The translations under genes and the position numbers were made by a program. Positions 1-5,819 of a DNA stretch of 13,380 nt are shown here, piece by piece. The notes below the pieces were generated by a model. That model was not told the origin of the DNA. It did no database searches and saw only the letters and a program-made list of their open reading frames with translations. Origin of the DNA: Acidobacteriaceae bacterium. Its GTDB lineage: Bacteria > Acidobacteriota > Terriglobia > Terriglobales > Acidobacteriaceae. The DNA is taken from NCBI GenBank assembly GCA_003168235.1, contig PMSZ01000175.1:1-13380 (forward strand), in the 5' to 3' direction. How positions within the stretch are numbered: the first letter of the stretch is position 1; every line of letters begins with the position of its first letter.

Positions 1-1004
1 AGCGCGTAATCGTTGGCCGACAAACGCACGACTTCCTCGCGCGTCTTCACCATGTCCTGGGTAAGATCGGGCGCCAGTTTGTGATGGTAACCGGCGATCA
101 AGTTGAAGGTCGGCACTAACAGCAGGTAAGGCAGGTCGTTCGACTTGTTCCACTCCAGCGTTTGAAAATCGACCGCCATCGAGAGCAGAGTCACGCCATT
201 GAAGGCGATGCCGTGATCGGCCAGATACCCGGCAATACCGGCGGCACGCGTCGTTCCGTAACTTTCTCCCAGCAGAAATAGCGGAGAGTTCCACCGATCG
301 TAGCGCGACAAATACAGCCGGATAAACTCGCCGAAAGCCTGCACGTCGCCCTTTAGGCCTAAAAACTTCTTCGTCAGCTCCGTGTTCGCTGCCCGCGAAT
401 ACCCGGTCGCAATCGCATCCACCATCACGATGTCGCTACGGTCCAGCAGCGTGTCGGGATTGTCCTCCAGACGATAAGGCGCAGCCGGCATAAAGCCGTT
501 AGCTTGCAACACCACACGTTTCGGTCCGAGCGCGCCCATGTGCAGCCATACTGAAGCTGAGCCTGGGCCTCCGTTGAACGCGAATGTCAGCGGCCGTTTC
601 CCCGCATCTTGTCCGTCGAGAATGTAAGCCACGAAAAACATTTCCGCTTCCGTCTTGCCGTCTTCCCGCTTAATCGGAAGCCTGCCGGTCGTCGCTGTGT
701 AGCTAAGAGCCCGACCTCCCACGGAAATCTGGTGATGCGTAATTACCGGCGGAACTTCCGTCACATCGTAATGTTCTTCCTTGTCGGTAGCTTCGCCGGC
801 GTCGGCCTTCGGCGTCTCCGGGGGCTTGCCGCTTTCCGCAGTCTTGTCTGGAGTAGCAGCGATCGCAGGCGTAGTTTGCTTTTTGTCCTTCTTCGCCGCA
901 GCTTGTTTTGTCGTGTCGGTGGTCGTGTCCTGGGATTGACTTTGTTGCGCCGCTGCAAACGGAATCGTCATCGCGGCGAAAAGAAAAATTGCCAGAATTC
1001 GCAT
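1..1004 (-). CDS. Secreted S10 serine carboxypeptidase-like protein, N-terminal 334 codons
   Basis: Reading the minus strand from the ATG at 1004 gives 334 codons with no stop before the left edge, so the C-terminus lies outside the window. Residues 1-19 form a signal peptide (MRILAIFLFAAMTIPFAAA), so the protein is probably exported. Residues 20-80 are a low-complexity linker rich in Thr, Lys, Pro and Ala. The catalytic domain follows, with the S10 oxyanion motif NGGPGSASVW at 144-153 and the nucleophile elbow GESYG at 246-250 (Ser248). The Asp and His of the triad would lie beyond the edge. S10 enzymes remove C-terminal residues from peptides; bacterial members of this type are mostly uncharacterised. 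A GGAG Shine-Dalgarno sits 7 nt before the ATG and a perfect TATAAT lies at 1036-1041. The gene is divergent from purM. Family assignment is firm; substrate is unknown. Confidence 0.9.
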   Translation of the reverse strand, partial: MRILAIFLFAAMTIPFAAAQQSQSQDTTTDTTKQAAAKKDKKQTTPAIAATPDKTAESGKPPETPKADAGEATDKEEHYDVTEVPPVITHHQISVGGRALSYTATTGRLPIKREDGKTEAEMFFVAYILDGQDAGKRPLTFAFNGGPGSASVWLHMGALGPKRVVLQANGFMPAAPYRLEDNPDTLLDRSDIVMVDAIATGYSRAANTELTKKFLGLKGDVQAFGEFIRLYLSRYDRWNSPLFLLGESYGTTRAAGIAGYLADHGIAFNGVTLLSMAVDFQTLEWNKSNDLPYLLLVPTFNLIAGYHHKLAPDLTQDMVKTREEVVRLSANDYA

Positions 1005-1035
1005 GTCTGTCTCCGGAGAAATCGATTGGACAAGC

Positions 1036-1041
1036 ATTATA
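1036..1041 (-). promoter_or_regulatory. Putative -10 box of the S10 peptidase promoter
   Basis: The minus strand reads TATAAT, 32 nt upstream of the peptidase ATG. At 16-17 bp further upstream there is no good TTGACA match (TGAGTG is the closest), so the -35 is weak or absent. Assigned by consensus only. Confidence 0.5.
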
Positions 1042-1096
1042 GCCTCTCCAGGGCATCTCACTCACCGTGTCCGGAAGCCAGAGCTATCTCGGAACG

Positions 1097-1105
1097 TGCT
1101 AGAAT
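1097..1105 (+). promoter_or_regulatory. Putative extended -10 promoter of purM
   Basis: The sequence TGCTAGAAT is a TGn extended -10 followed by TAGAAT (5 of 6 to consensus). It predicts a start near 1112 and a leader of about 65 nt. The leader contains a 6-bp hairpin, GCTTCC (1120-1125) pairing with GGAGGC (1133-1138) with one G-T pair. I do not recognise it as a known purine or ZTP riboswitch. Confidence 0.45.
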
Positions 1106-1176
1106 TTGTTCCGTCTTATGCTTCCTTGGTTCGGAGGCACGCACGATCTCTCCTCACCATTTAGCGGACTTGAAAA

Positions 1177-2229
1177 GTGGCCCAGAAAACCAACCTCCAA
1201 AGCGCGCCCGTTACCTACGCTGACGCCGGTGTCAGCATCGACCGCGGTAACAAAACCAAACAGCGCATCAAGTATCTGGCCCACAAAACTTTTACCAAGG
1301 GAGTGCTGAGCGAGATTGGCGGATTCGGTGGCCTGTTTTCCGTCGACAAAAAATACCTGGACCCGGTGCTCGTTTCAAGCGTCGATGGCGTCGGCACAAA
1401 ATTAAAGATTGCCTTTGAGATGAACGTGCACCACACCATTGGCGGCGATCTGGTGAACCATTGTGTGAACGACATCGCCGTACAGGGCGCCGCGCCATTG
1501 TTTTTTATGGATTATCTCGCTACCGGCAAGCTCGACCCGGAAGTCGCCGAAAAAATTGTCGGTGGCCTCGCCGAAGCCTGCAAACATAACGGCTGTGCCT
1601 TGATCGGCGGCGAGACCGCTGAAATGCCGGGCTTTTATCCCGAGGGCGAGTACGATCTCGCCGGATTCATCGTCGGCGTAGTCGAACGCGACCATATCAT
1701 CAGCGGCAAAGACGTGCAGGTAGGCGATTGCGTTCTCGGATTGCCCTCAAACGGCCTCCATACCAACGGTTATTCTCTCGCGCGCAAATTGCTTTTTGAA
1801 GTCGCCGACTATTCTCCTGAAACTTTTGTCAGCGAGATCAAGAACAAAGTCGGCAACGAGCTCATGCGGACCCACCGCAGCTACTGGCCGGTCATCCGCA
1901 AGTTGATTGCCGGTGAATGCGTGGCGGCCCTCGCGCACATTACCGGCGGCGGCATCACCGAGAACCTGCCTCGCGTCCTGCCCAAAGGCACTTCCGCCGT
2001 GATCGAGCTTGGCACTTGGCCAGTCCTGCCCATCTTCGAACATCTCCAGGCGCTCGGCAATGTCGCTGAAGAAGAAATGCTCCGCACCTTCAACATGGGC
2101 TTGGGTATGTTGATCGTGGTTCCCGCCAAGAAATTCAAGAAAGCACAAACTCTTCTGGAACGCGCCGGAGAAAAATTTTACAGCGTAGGCCGCATCGTCA
2201 AAGGCGATCGCAAAGTGGTGTTTAGCTGA
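1177..2229 (+). CDS. purM: Phosphoribosylformylglycinamidine cyclo-ligase (AIR synthetase)
   Basis: PurM closes the imidazole ring in de novo purine synthesis: FGAM plus ATP gives AIR, in the cytoplasm. The 350-aa length matches the family (about 345). Diagnostic segments are YADAGVSIDRGN near the N-terminus (14-25), GGFGGLF (48-54), SSVDGVGTK (67-75), GGDLVNHCVNDI (89-100), IGGETAEMPGFY (143-154), GLPSNGLHTNGYSLAR (188-203) and AHITGGGITENLPR further on. The start is a GTG at 1177; it places the conserved TYADAGV segment 13 residues in, as in characterised PurM. The Shine-Dalgarno is poor. purN follows after 64 bp on the same strand, so the two are probably co-transcribed from the promoter near 1097. 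Confidence 0.97.
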   Translation: MAQKTNLQSAPVTYADAGVSIDRGNKTKQRIKYLAHKTFTKGVLSEIGGFGGLFSVDKKYLDPVLVSSVDGVGTKLKIAFEMNVHHTIGGDLVNHCVNDIAVQGAAPLFFMDYLATGKLDPEVAEKIVGGLAEACKHNGCALIGGETAEMPGFYPEGEYDLAGFIVGVVERDHIISGKDVQVGDCVLGLPSNGLHTNGYSLARKLLFEVADYSPETFVSEIKNKVGNELMRTHRSYWPVIRKLIAGECVAALAHITGGGITENLPRVLPKGTSAVIELGTWPVLPIFEHLQALGNVAEEEMLRTFNMGLGMLIVVPAKKFKKAQTLLERAGEKFYSVGRIVKGDRKVVFS

Positions 2230-2253
2230 TATTTTCGCCCTTGCTTCGATTTT

Positions 2254-2276
2254 CTCCGTGTCGCGGCGCCTCCGTG
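2254..2276. repeat. Short direct repeat CTCCGTG in the purM-purN spacer
   Basis: CTCCGTG occurs at 2254-2260 and 2270-2276, a 16-bp period inside the 64-bp spacer. The spacer has no clear promoter or hairpin. It may be a stray copy of a dispersed intergenic phrase, but this window holds only one copy so that cannot be shown here. Confidence 0.35.
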
Positions 2277-2293
2277 GTAAATAATGTTAGTTC

Positions 2294-2896
2294 ATGAAAA
2301 ACCTCGGCATCTTACTTTCCGGACGCGGCTCCAATTTCGTCGCGATAGCCGATAGCCTAGCGGCTGGCTGCATACCCAACGCCCGCATCGCCGTCGTAAT
2401 CTCGAACCGCGCCGATGCTCCCGGCCTTGAAATCGCCCGTCAGCGCGGCCTCAACGCGCTCGTTATTCCGTCGAAAGGCACACCGCGCGAAGAACACGAC
2501 CGCGCTGTCGTCTCCGCCCTGCACCAAAACAAAGTCGATCTTATCTGCTTGGCCGGCTATATGCGCCTGCTCTCGCCCTGGTTCGTGCAGCAGTTTCCCG
2601 GAAAAATTCTTAACATCCATCCTTCGCTGCTGCCCGCGTTCCCCGGACTCGAGGCCCACGAGCAAGCCTTCGCCTACGGCGTGAAAGTAACGGGCTGCAC
2701 TGTGCATTTCGTGGATGAGGAACTCGATCACGGCGCCATCATCGTGCAGAAAAGTGTCCCCGTGCTCGATTCCGACGACGAACACACGCTGGCAGCAAGA
2801 ATTCTCGAGCAGGAACACATCGCATATACCGAAGCAATCAAGATTGTGCTGGAAGGAAAGTTCGAGGTCCTCGGCAGGCGAATGGTGCGGAAGTAG
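2294..2896 (+). CDS. purN: Phosphoribosylglycinamide formyltransferase (GAR transformylase)
   Basis: PurN transfers a formyl group from 10-formyl-tetrahydrofolate to GAR, the third step of purine synthesis. The 200-aa product has the phosphate-binding loop SGRGSN (9-14), the strand-loop LAGYMRLLSP (86-95) and the catalytic trio: Asn107 and His109 in NIHPSLLPAFPG, and Asp145 in VDEELDHGAII. These correspond to N106, H108 and D144 of E. coli PurN. The ATG at 2294 starts four residues before the first beta strand, as expected. No strong Shine-Dalgarno is visible (the preceding bases are AT-rich), which suggests coupling to purM or weak initiation. A hairpin overlapping the stop codon follows. 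Assignment is secure. Confidence 0.97.
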   Translation: MKNLGILLSGRGSNFVAIADSLAAGCIPNARIAVVISNRADAPGLEIARQRGLNALVIPSKGTPREEHDRAVVSALHQNKVDLICLAGYMRLLSPWFVQQFPGKILNIHPSLLPAFPGLEAHEQAFAYGVKVTGCTVHFVDEELDHGAIIVQKSVPVLDSDDEHTLAARILEQEHIAYTEAIKIVLEGKFEVLGRRMVRK

Positions 2897-2920
2897 AGAC
2901 GAGCGTTGCCGCGTCTCTTT
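2895..2920 (+). terminator. Probable intrinsic terminator after purN
   Basis: AGAGACG (2895-2901, overlapping the purN stop) pairs perfectly with CGTCTCT (2912-2918) around a 10-nt loop. Only three T residues follow (2918-2920), so the U-tract is short. It sits between purN and the convergent gene whose stop is at 2965. Confidence 0.5.
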
Positions 2921-2964
2921 CGGCGCGGACGTCACGAAGACGGCAGCGCCACTAAAATCACAAC

Positions 2965-3519
2965 CTACATCAGCAATTCGTTCGTTCTCCGTGCGATCGG
3001 ATGCTGCATCACCTCAAGTTCATTCTTCACCAGATTCAATCCATATACACAATCTTCGAACTTCTGTGAAAGTTGCGCGAACAGCGGCGCCACCTTTGCG
3101 TACTCGAAGTGCTCAAACTTCGACACGATGTAGTAGCTCTCTTTTCCGGCCCTGACCCAATCGACAAACCCCTCGACCCGCTGCCGCCGCAGCCGATAGT
3201 GATTGATGCTCTCTGGAAACATGCCCGCATAGAACAGCGTGTAATCGCCAATGTGCTTGCGCACCTGCCGCTCCCTGTCAAACGAAGGCGCCGGTCCGTA
3301 GACTGGGTCCGATTCGATCAGCATCTCGCCGACATCGTTCAGCGGTTTCCCTGACGCATCGCGGACTCTCAGCAACTGTTCCGCATCGCAAAATTCCGCC
3401 AGCAGATGCGCGACGTAGTTAACCACCTGCGGATCACGAATCCCAATCTCCTCGGCATAATGACGGCCCACCAGTTCGAGAAAAAGCTGCTGCAATGGAT
3501 GCGTCTCTGGAATCTCCAT
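2965..3519 (-). CDS. Uncharacterised 184-aa cytoplasmic protein
   Basis: I do not recognise this family. The product starts MEIPETHPLQQLFLELVGRH, has no signal peptide or membrane segment, and looks mostly helical. Potentially conserved features are the segment GDYTLFYAGMFPE in the middle, an aromatic-rich stretch ESYYIVSKFEHFEYAK, and a C-terminal helix ending IARRTNELLM. The ATG at 3519 is preceded in frame by a GTG at 3522; a good AGGGGG Shine-Dalgarno lies 6 nt from the GTG and 9 nt from the ATG, so either may be used. Coding is supported by the ribosome site, length and natural composition. The gene converges on purN and lies alone between purN and the non-coding region at 3520-4067. Confidence 0.8.
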   Translation of the reverse strand: MEIPETHPLQQLFLELVGRHYAEEIGIRDPQVVNYVAHLLAEFCDAEQLLRVRDASGKPLNDVGEMLIESDPVYGPAPSFDRERQVRKHIGDYTLFYAGMFPESINHYRLRRQRVEGFVDWVRAGKESYYIVSKFEHFEYAKVAPLFAQLSQKFEDCVYGLNLVKNELEVMQHPIARRTNELLM

Positions 3520-3634
3520 CACCAGTTACCCCCTGACTCGGCCCCTTTAGTCGTTCCATCGGAACGGAACCCCATGCGCATTAGATACCGTGAATCGTAA
3601 CCCGGCACAAGTGCACAATCGAGCCATGCCGTTA

Positions 3635-3663
3635 GTTATAAGCTTCCGCCAAGATGTTGCCGA
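3635..3663 (-). promoter_or_regulatory. Weak promoter candidate for the 184-aa gene
   Basis: On the minus strand, TCGGCA (3658-3663, 4 of 6 to TTGACA) is followed after 17 bp by TATAAC (3635-3640, 5 of 6 to TATAAT). It would give a leader of about 110 nt. The -35 overlaps the 8-bp inverted repeat at 3658-3678. Confidence 0.3.
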
Positions 3664-3945
3664 CACCATTTGTTGGCAGACGGAACGCACGACTGCTAAT
3701 TACAAGGCTTACTAATCGAAAATAGCTGATTTACCGTATCGAATCGATAGATGCACCACTGGAAAGTGGCATAACTGGACGGCCACGGTTCTGCCGAGGA
3801 GTACTCTAGGCACGCGTCGCGTGTTACTCACGTTCATTCGTTTGAGCGCCTTATTGAGGGGAAATTCTGCGCCGCGAGTACCCCGCCATCGCAGGGCCGA
3901 ACGGGGTCTCTGGAAACACGCTGCCACTGGGAGCGGAGACGCGGG

Positions 3946-4001
3946 TCAACGAATATTGATCAACGAACACTGATCGGCGAACATTAATCAACGAGGATCA
4001 G
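3946..4001. repeat. Four tandem 14-bp units
   Basis: Units are TCAACGAATATTGA (3946-3959), TCAACGAACACTGA (3960-3973), TCGGCGAACATTAA (3974-3987) and TCAACGAGGATCAG (3988-4001). The period is exactly 14 bp, with divergence rising towards the last copy. The junctions create TGATC motifs. The array lies about 65 bp beyond the stop of the histone-like gene. Confidence 0.8.
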
Positions 4002-4004
4002 TGC

Positions 4005-4039
4005 GACGGCGGAAGCCCCGCGAGCGCCGGGCCTCCGTC
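4005..4039. terminator. GC-rich hairpin downstream of the histone-like gene
   Basis: GACGGCGG (4005-4012) pairs with CCTCCGTC (4032-4039) with one mismatch, and an inner CCC/GGG plus GC/GC stem continues towards a GAGC-type loop. It is 28 bp past the stop of the minus-strand gene ending at 4068. No U-tract follows on either strand, so it would be a non-canonical terminator or a transcript-end stabiliser. Confidence 0.35.
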
Positions 4040-4067
4040 ATCATCACTACAGAATCAGCGAGACCGG

Positions 4068-4487
4068 CTAGCGTCGGCCTTTCTTGCGCACAGCCTTTTT
4101 CTTCGCAGCCTTCTTGGCTGGCTTTTTCTTGGCTGCCTTCTTTGCTGGTTTTTTCTTCGCCGCTTTCTTGGCTGGCTTTTTCTTGGCAACCTTCTTCGCC
4201 GGTTTCTTAGCCGCCTTCTTTTTCTTTGCTGGCGCTTTCTTCTTTGCTGGCGCTTTCTTCTTCGGAGCCCCACCACCACCTGATGGCGCGGCCGGAGCGG
4301 GCGCCGCTACCGGTTCCCGTATCGCCGGAACGGCAATTTCGTCGTCTTCTTCGATCAAAACCGGTTCTTCTTCCTCTTCTTCCTCTTCTTCGAGGTCCTC
4401 TTCCAGCGACTCGCCATAGGCGCCGCTGTCACCAAACTCGTCTGTCTCATCGTCCCGACCGTACAGAGTCGGATCTTCGTAGCGCAT
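4068..4487 (-). CDS. Small charge-bipartite protein with histone H1-like Lys/Ala/Pro tail
   Basis: The 139-aa product splits into two oppositely charged halves. Residues 1-50 are acidic, with an unbroken run of Glu at 33-41 and EEDDE at 46-50. Residues 51-75 form an Ala/Pro/Gly linker. Residues 76-139 are almost entirely Lys, Ala and Pro, including three exact copies of the 9-mer KKKPAKKAA (102-128) and a basic end RKKGRR. Such tails bind DNA in histone H1, HupB-type proteins and related bacterial nucleoproteins; a DNA- or RNA-binding role here is inferred from composition. No folded HU domain is present. The ATG has a strong AGGAGG Shine-Dalgarno 4 nt upstream and a TGn-TATAAT promoter 73-80 nt upstream, so strong expression is likely. 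Coding is supported by the ribosome site; exact function unknown. Confidence 0.85.
   Translation of the reverse strand: MRYEDPTLYGRDDETDEFGDSGAYGESLEEDLEEEEEEEEEPVLIEEDDEIAVPAIREPVAAPAPAAPSGGGGAPKKKAPAKKKAPAKKKKAAKKPAKKVAKKKPAKKAAKKKPAKKAAKKKPAKKAAKKKAVRKKGRR
4104..4184 (-). repeat. Three 27-bp coding repeats in the histone-like gene
   Basis: These bases encode KKKPAKKAA three times in a row. The peptide copies are identical while the DNA copies differ at synonymous positions, so the repeat is kept at protein level rather than being a very recent duplication. Confidence 0.75.
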
Positions 4488-4559
4488 ATCCCCTCCTGAA
4501 TATTTGAATTAGGACAGCTTGCCGCGAAACCGCAAATGCTTTCGTGGAATGGCGCGCGA

Positions 4560-4568
4560 ATTATAGCA
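4560..4568 (-). promoter_or_regulatory. Extended -10 promoter of the histone-like gene
   Basis: The minus strand reads TGCTATAAT: a perfect TATAAT (4560-4565) preceded by TGC (4566-4568), an extended -10. The -35 region 17 bp further (ACTGCC) is poor, as is common with extended -10 promoters. Predicted leader is about 65 nt. Confidence 0.6.
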
Positions 4569-4699
4569 CGGACCGTTTCACCGGCAGTATCGTGCATTCT
4601 TTGATGATTTGCGAGGAAATATTATCAGGAAAATTGCGGAGGCGGAAAATGCCCTAAGGGTCAGCGAAGTAAAAGCGAAACGCAGGAAGCACGCGGTCT

Positions 4700-5806
4700 C
4701 TACTCGTAAGCGAGCGCGTCGATCGGATCCTTCTGTGCTGCTTTAAACGCCGGATACAGAGCGCCCGCCAACGCACTGGCAATGGCAATCAAAGTCGCCC
4801 GAGCGATCCATCCCCTGGATACAATCACTTGCAGCAAGGGCAATTTGTGCGCCAGAACGGCGCGAGCCGTCAGACTGAAAGCCACCCCCAGCACGATTCC
4901 ACCCAGGGCAAGCAGCACCGTTTCCCGCAGCACGACATTCACGATATAAGCCTTCGACGCACCCATCGATTTCAAGATTCCGATTTCCCGCGTCCGTTCC
5001 ATCACCGCAGCGTACATCGCCTGAAAAATCACCAGCACTCCGATCACCACCGAAATCCAGATCACCACCCGGAGAAACGTCGACAGGTAGGGATATTTCG
5101 TTGGCGTCATCATGGAAAGATAGGTGGCCATCGAACTCGCCACGTAGCGTTCCATTCCTGACACGTGCTTGATCTCATCCACCACCGCGTCGGCGTTCGC
5201 CGGATCGTCCAGTTTGAGATACATCGTGTTGGCCTTGTCCCTGGCCCCGGTAAGGTCCTGCATCGTGCTTAGGGGAAGAAATTTGCGACCGCCCTTGCCG
5301 TGTTCGACAACGCCGCAAATGCGGAAAGAGTTATTCAATATCTCAATTGTGTCGCCGACTTTGGCGTGCTTGGCCTGCGCAAACAGATCGTCAACAATCG
5401 CATCGTTCGGACCCTGGAACGGGCCGCCCGACAAATATTGGAAACCGCCCGACAAACCTTCGTAGCTCTGCAGATCGATCCCTGTGATGATCTCAAGCGT
5501 CCCGGCAGTTGACACTTGCGTGATCACGGGCGCCACCTTCACCACATGCGGCAGTTTAGCGAGAATATCGGCCACCTTGATCGGTATCGGACTTCCCGTG
5601 AGTCCCGCAATGAAAGACGATCCCGGAGGCAGCACGATAACGTCCGCCCCAATTCCAGCTGCCCGCGACTGCTGGTCCTGCAGCATGCCCATGCACAAAC
5701 CAACAATCAGCAGGATCAGCGTGACTTCGAGCGCCACGGCCACCATGCTGATCATCGATCGCACCGGCCGATGCACCAGATTCCCGACGATCATCCGATT
5801 CATCAT
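4700..5806 (-). CDS. FtsX/MacB-type ABC transporter permease
   Basis: This 368-aa inner-membrane protein has the four-helix layout of the MacB/LolC/LolE/FtsX group. One helix lies near the N-terminus (about 19-41), followed by a periplasmic domain of about 200 residues, then three helices. Before the third helix is the signature ERTREIGILKSMGASKAYI, the cytoplasmic coupling segment that contacts the ATPase. The protein ends with the typical PAFKAAQKDPIDALAYE. Such permeases do not form a pore; with an ATPase they drive lipoprotein extraction, efflux or periplasmic signalling. I chose the ATG at 5806 because GGAGGG lies 5 nt upstream; an in-frame ATG at 5836 would overlap the preceding lipoprotein gene and lacks a site. 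No ABC ATPase gene is in the window. The gene follows the LolA-like lipoprotein by 13 bp, so co-transcription is very likely. Confidence 0.92.
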   Translation of the reverse strand: MMNRMIVGNLVHRPVRSMISMVAVALEVTLILLIVGLCMGMLQDQQSRAAGIGADVIVLPPGSSFIAGLTGSPIPIKVADILAKLPHVVKVAPVITQVSTAGTLEIITGIDLQSYEGLSGGFQYLSGGPFQGPNDAIVDDLFAQAKHAKVGDTIEILNNSFRICGVVEHGKGGRKFLPLSTMQDLTGARDKANTMYLKLDDPANADAVVDEIKHVSGMERYVASSMATYLSMMTPTKYPYLSTFLRVVIWISVVIGVLVIFQAMYAAVMERTREIGILKSMGASKAYIVNVVLRETVLLALGGIVLGVAFSLTARAVLAHKLPLLQVIVSRGWIARATLIAIASALAGALYPAFKAAQKDPIDALAYE

Positions 5807-5819
5807 GCCCGCCCTCCGG

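Larger units (their letters stand above)
3520..4067. other. 548-bp intergenic region with many inverted repeats, no convincing gene
   Basis: No ORF here has a plausible protein, ribosome site and natural composition. The region holds several inverted repeats: CGTTCC/GGAACG (3552-3566, 3-nt loop); TGCCGACA/TGTTGGCA (3658-3678, 8 bp with one G-T pair, 5-nt loop); TATCGA-A-TCGATA (3737-3749); CCACT/AGTGG with a GGAA loop (3756-3769), extendable to 3751-3772; CACGC/GCGTG (3811-3823), nested inside GAGTA/TACTC (3799-3829); ACCCCG/CGGGGT (3880-3907); and a strong GC hairpin at 4005-4039. Four 14-bp tandem units lie at 3946-4001. It does not match tRNA, tmRNA, RNase P or SRP RNA signatures that I know. 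It could hold an unknown structured RNA, a long leader for the 2965-3519 gene, or decayed sequence. Confidence 0.6.

Noticed and set aside
1112..1176. Purine-type or ZTP riboswitch in the purM leader
   Set aside because: Only a 6-bp hairpin is visible and no known aptamer signature could be found in the 65-nt leader.
609..1223. 204-aa plus-strand ORF across the peptidase gene start and the purM leader
   Set aside because: Arg/Ser-rich composition, antisense to the signal peptide and linker of the S10 gene, and overlaps the purM start; a shadow frame.
3712..3927. 71-aa minus-strand ORF in the hairpin-rich gap
   Set aside because: No ribosome site, composition not protein-like, and it spans several inverted repeats.
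3946..4001. CRISPR array
   Set aside because: Units are 14 bp and directly abutting, with no spacers and no cas genes in the window.
3520..4067. tRNA, tmRNA, RNase P or SRP RNA in the gap
   Set aside because: No T-loop GGTTCGAAT-type motif, no tmRNA ends, and none of the conserved RNase P or SRP core motifs were seen.
4084..4419. Plus-strand ORF rich in Phe, Ala and Gly resembling a repetitive membrane protein
   Set aside because: It is the exact antisense of the Lys/Ala repeat tail (AAG/GCC read as CTT/GGC); no ribosome site.
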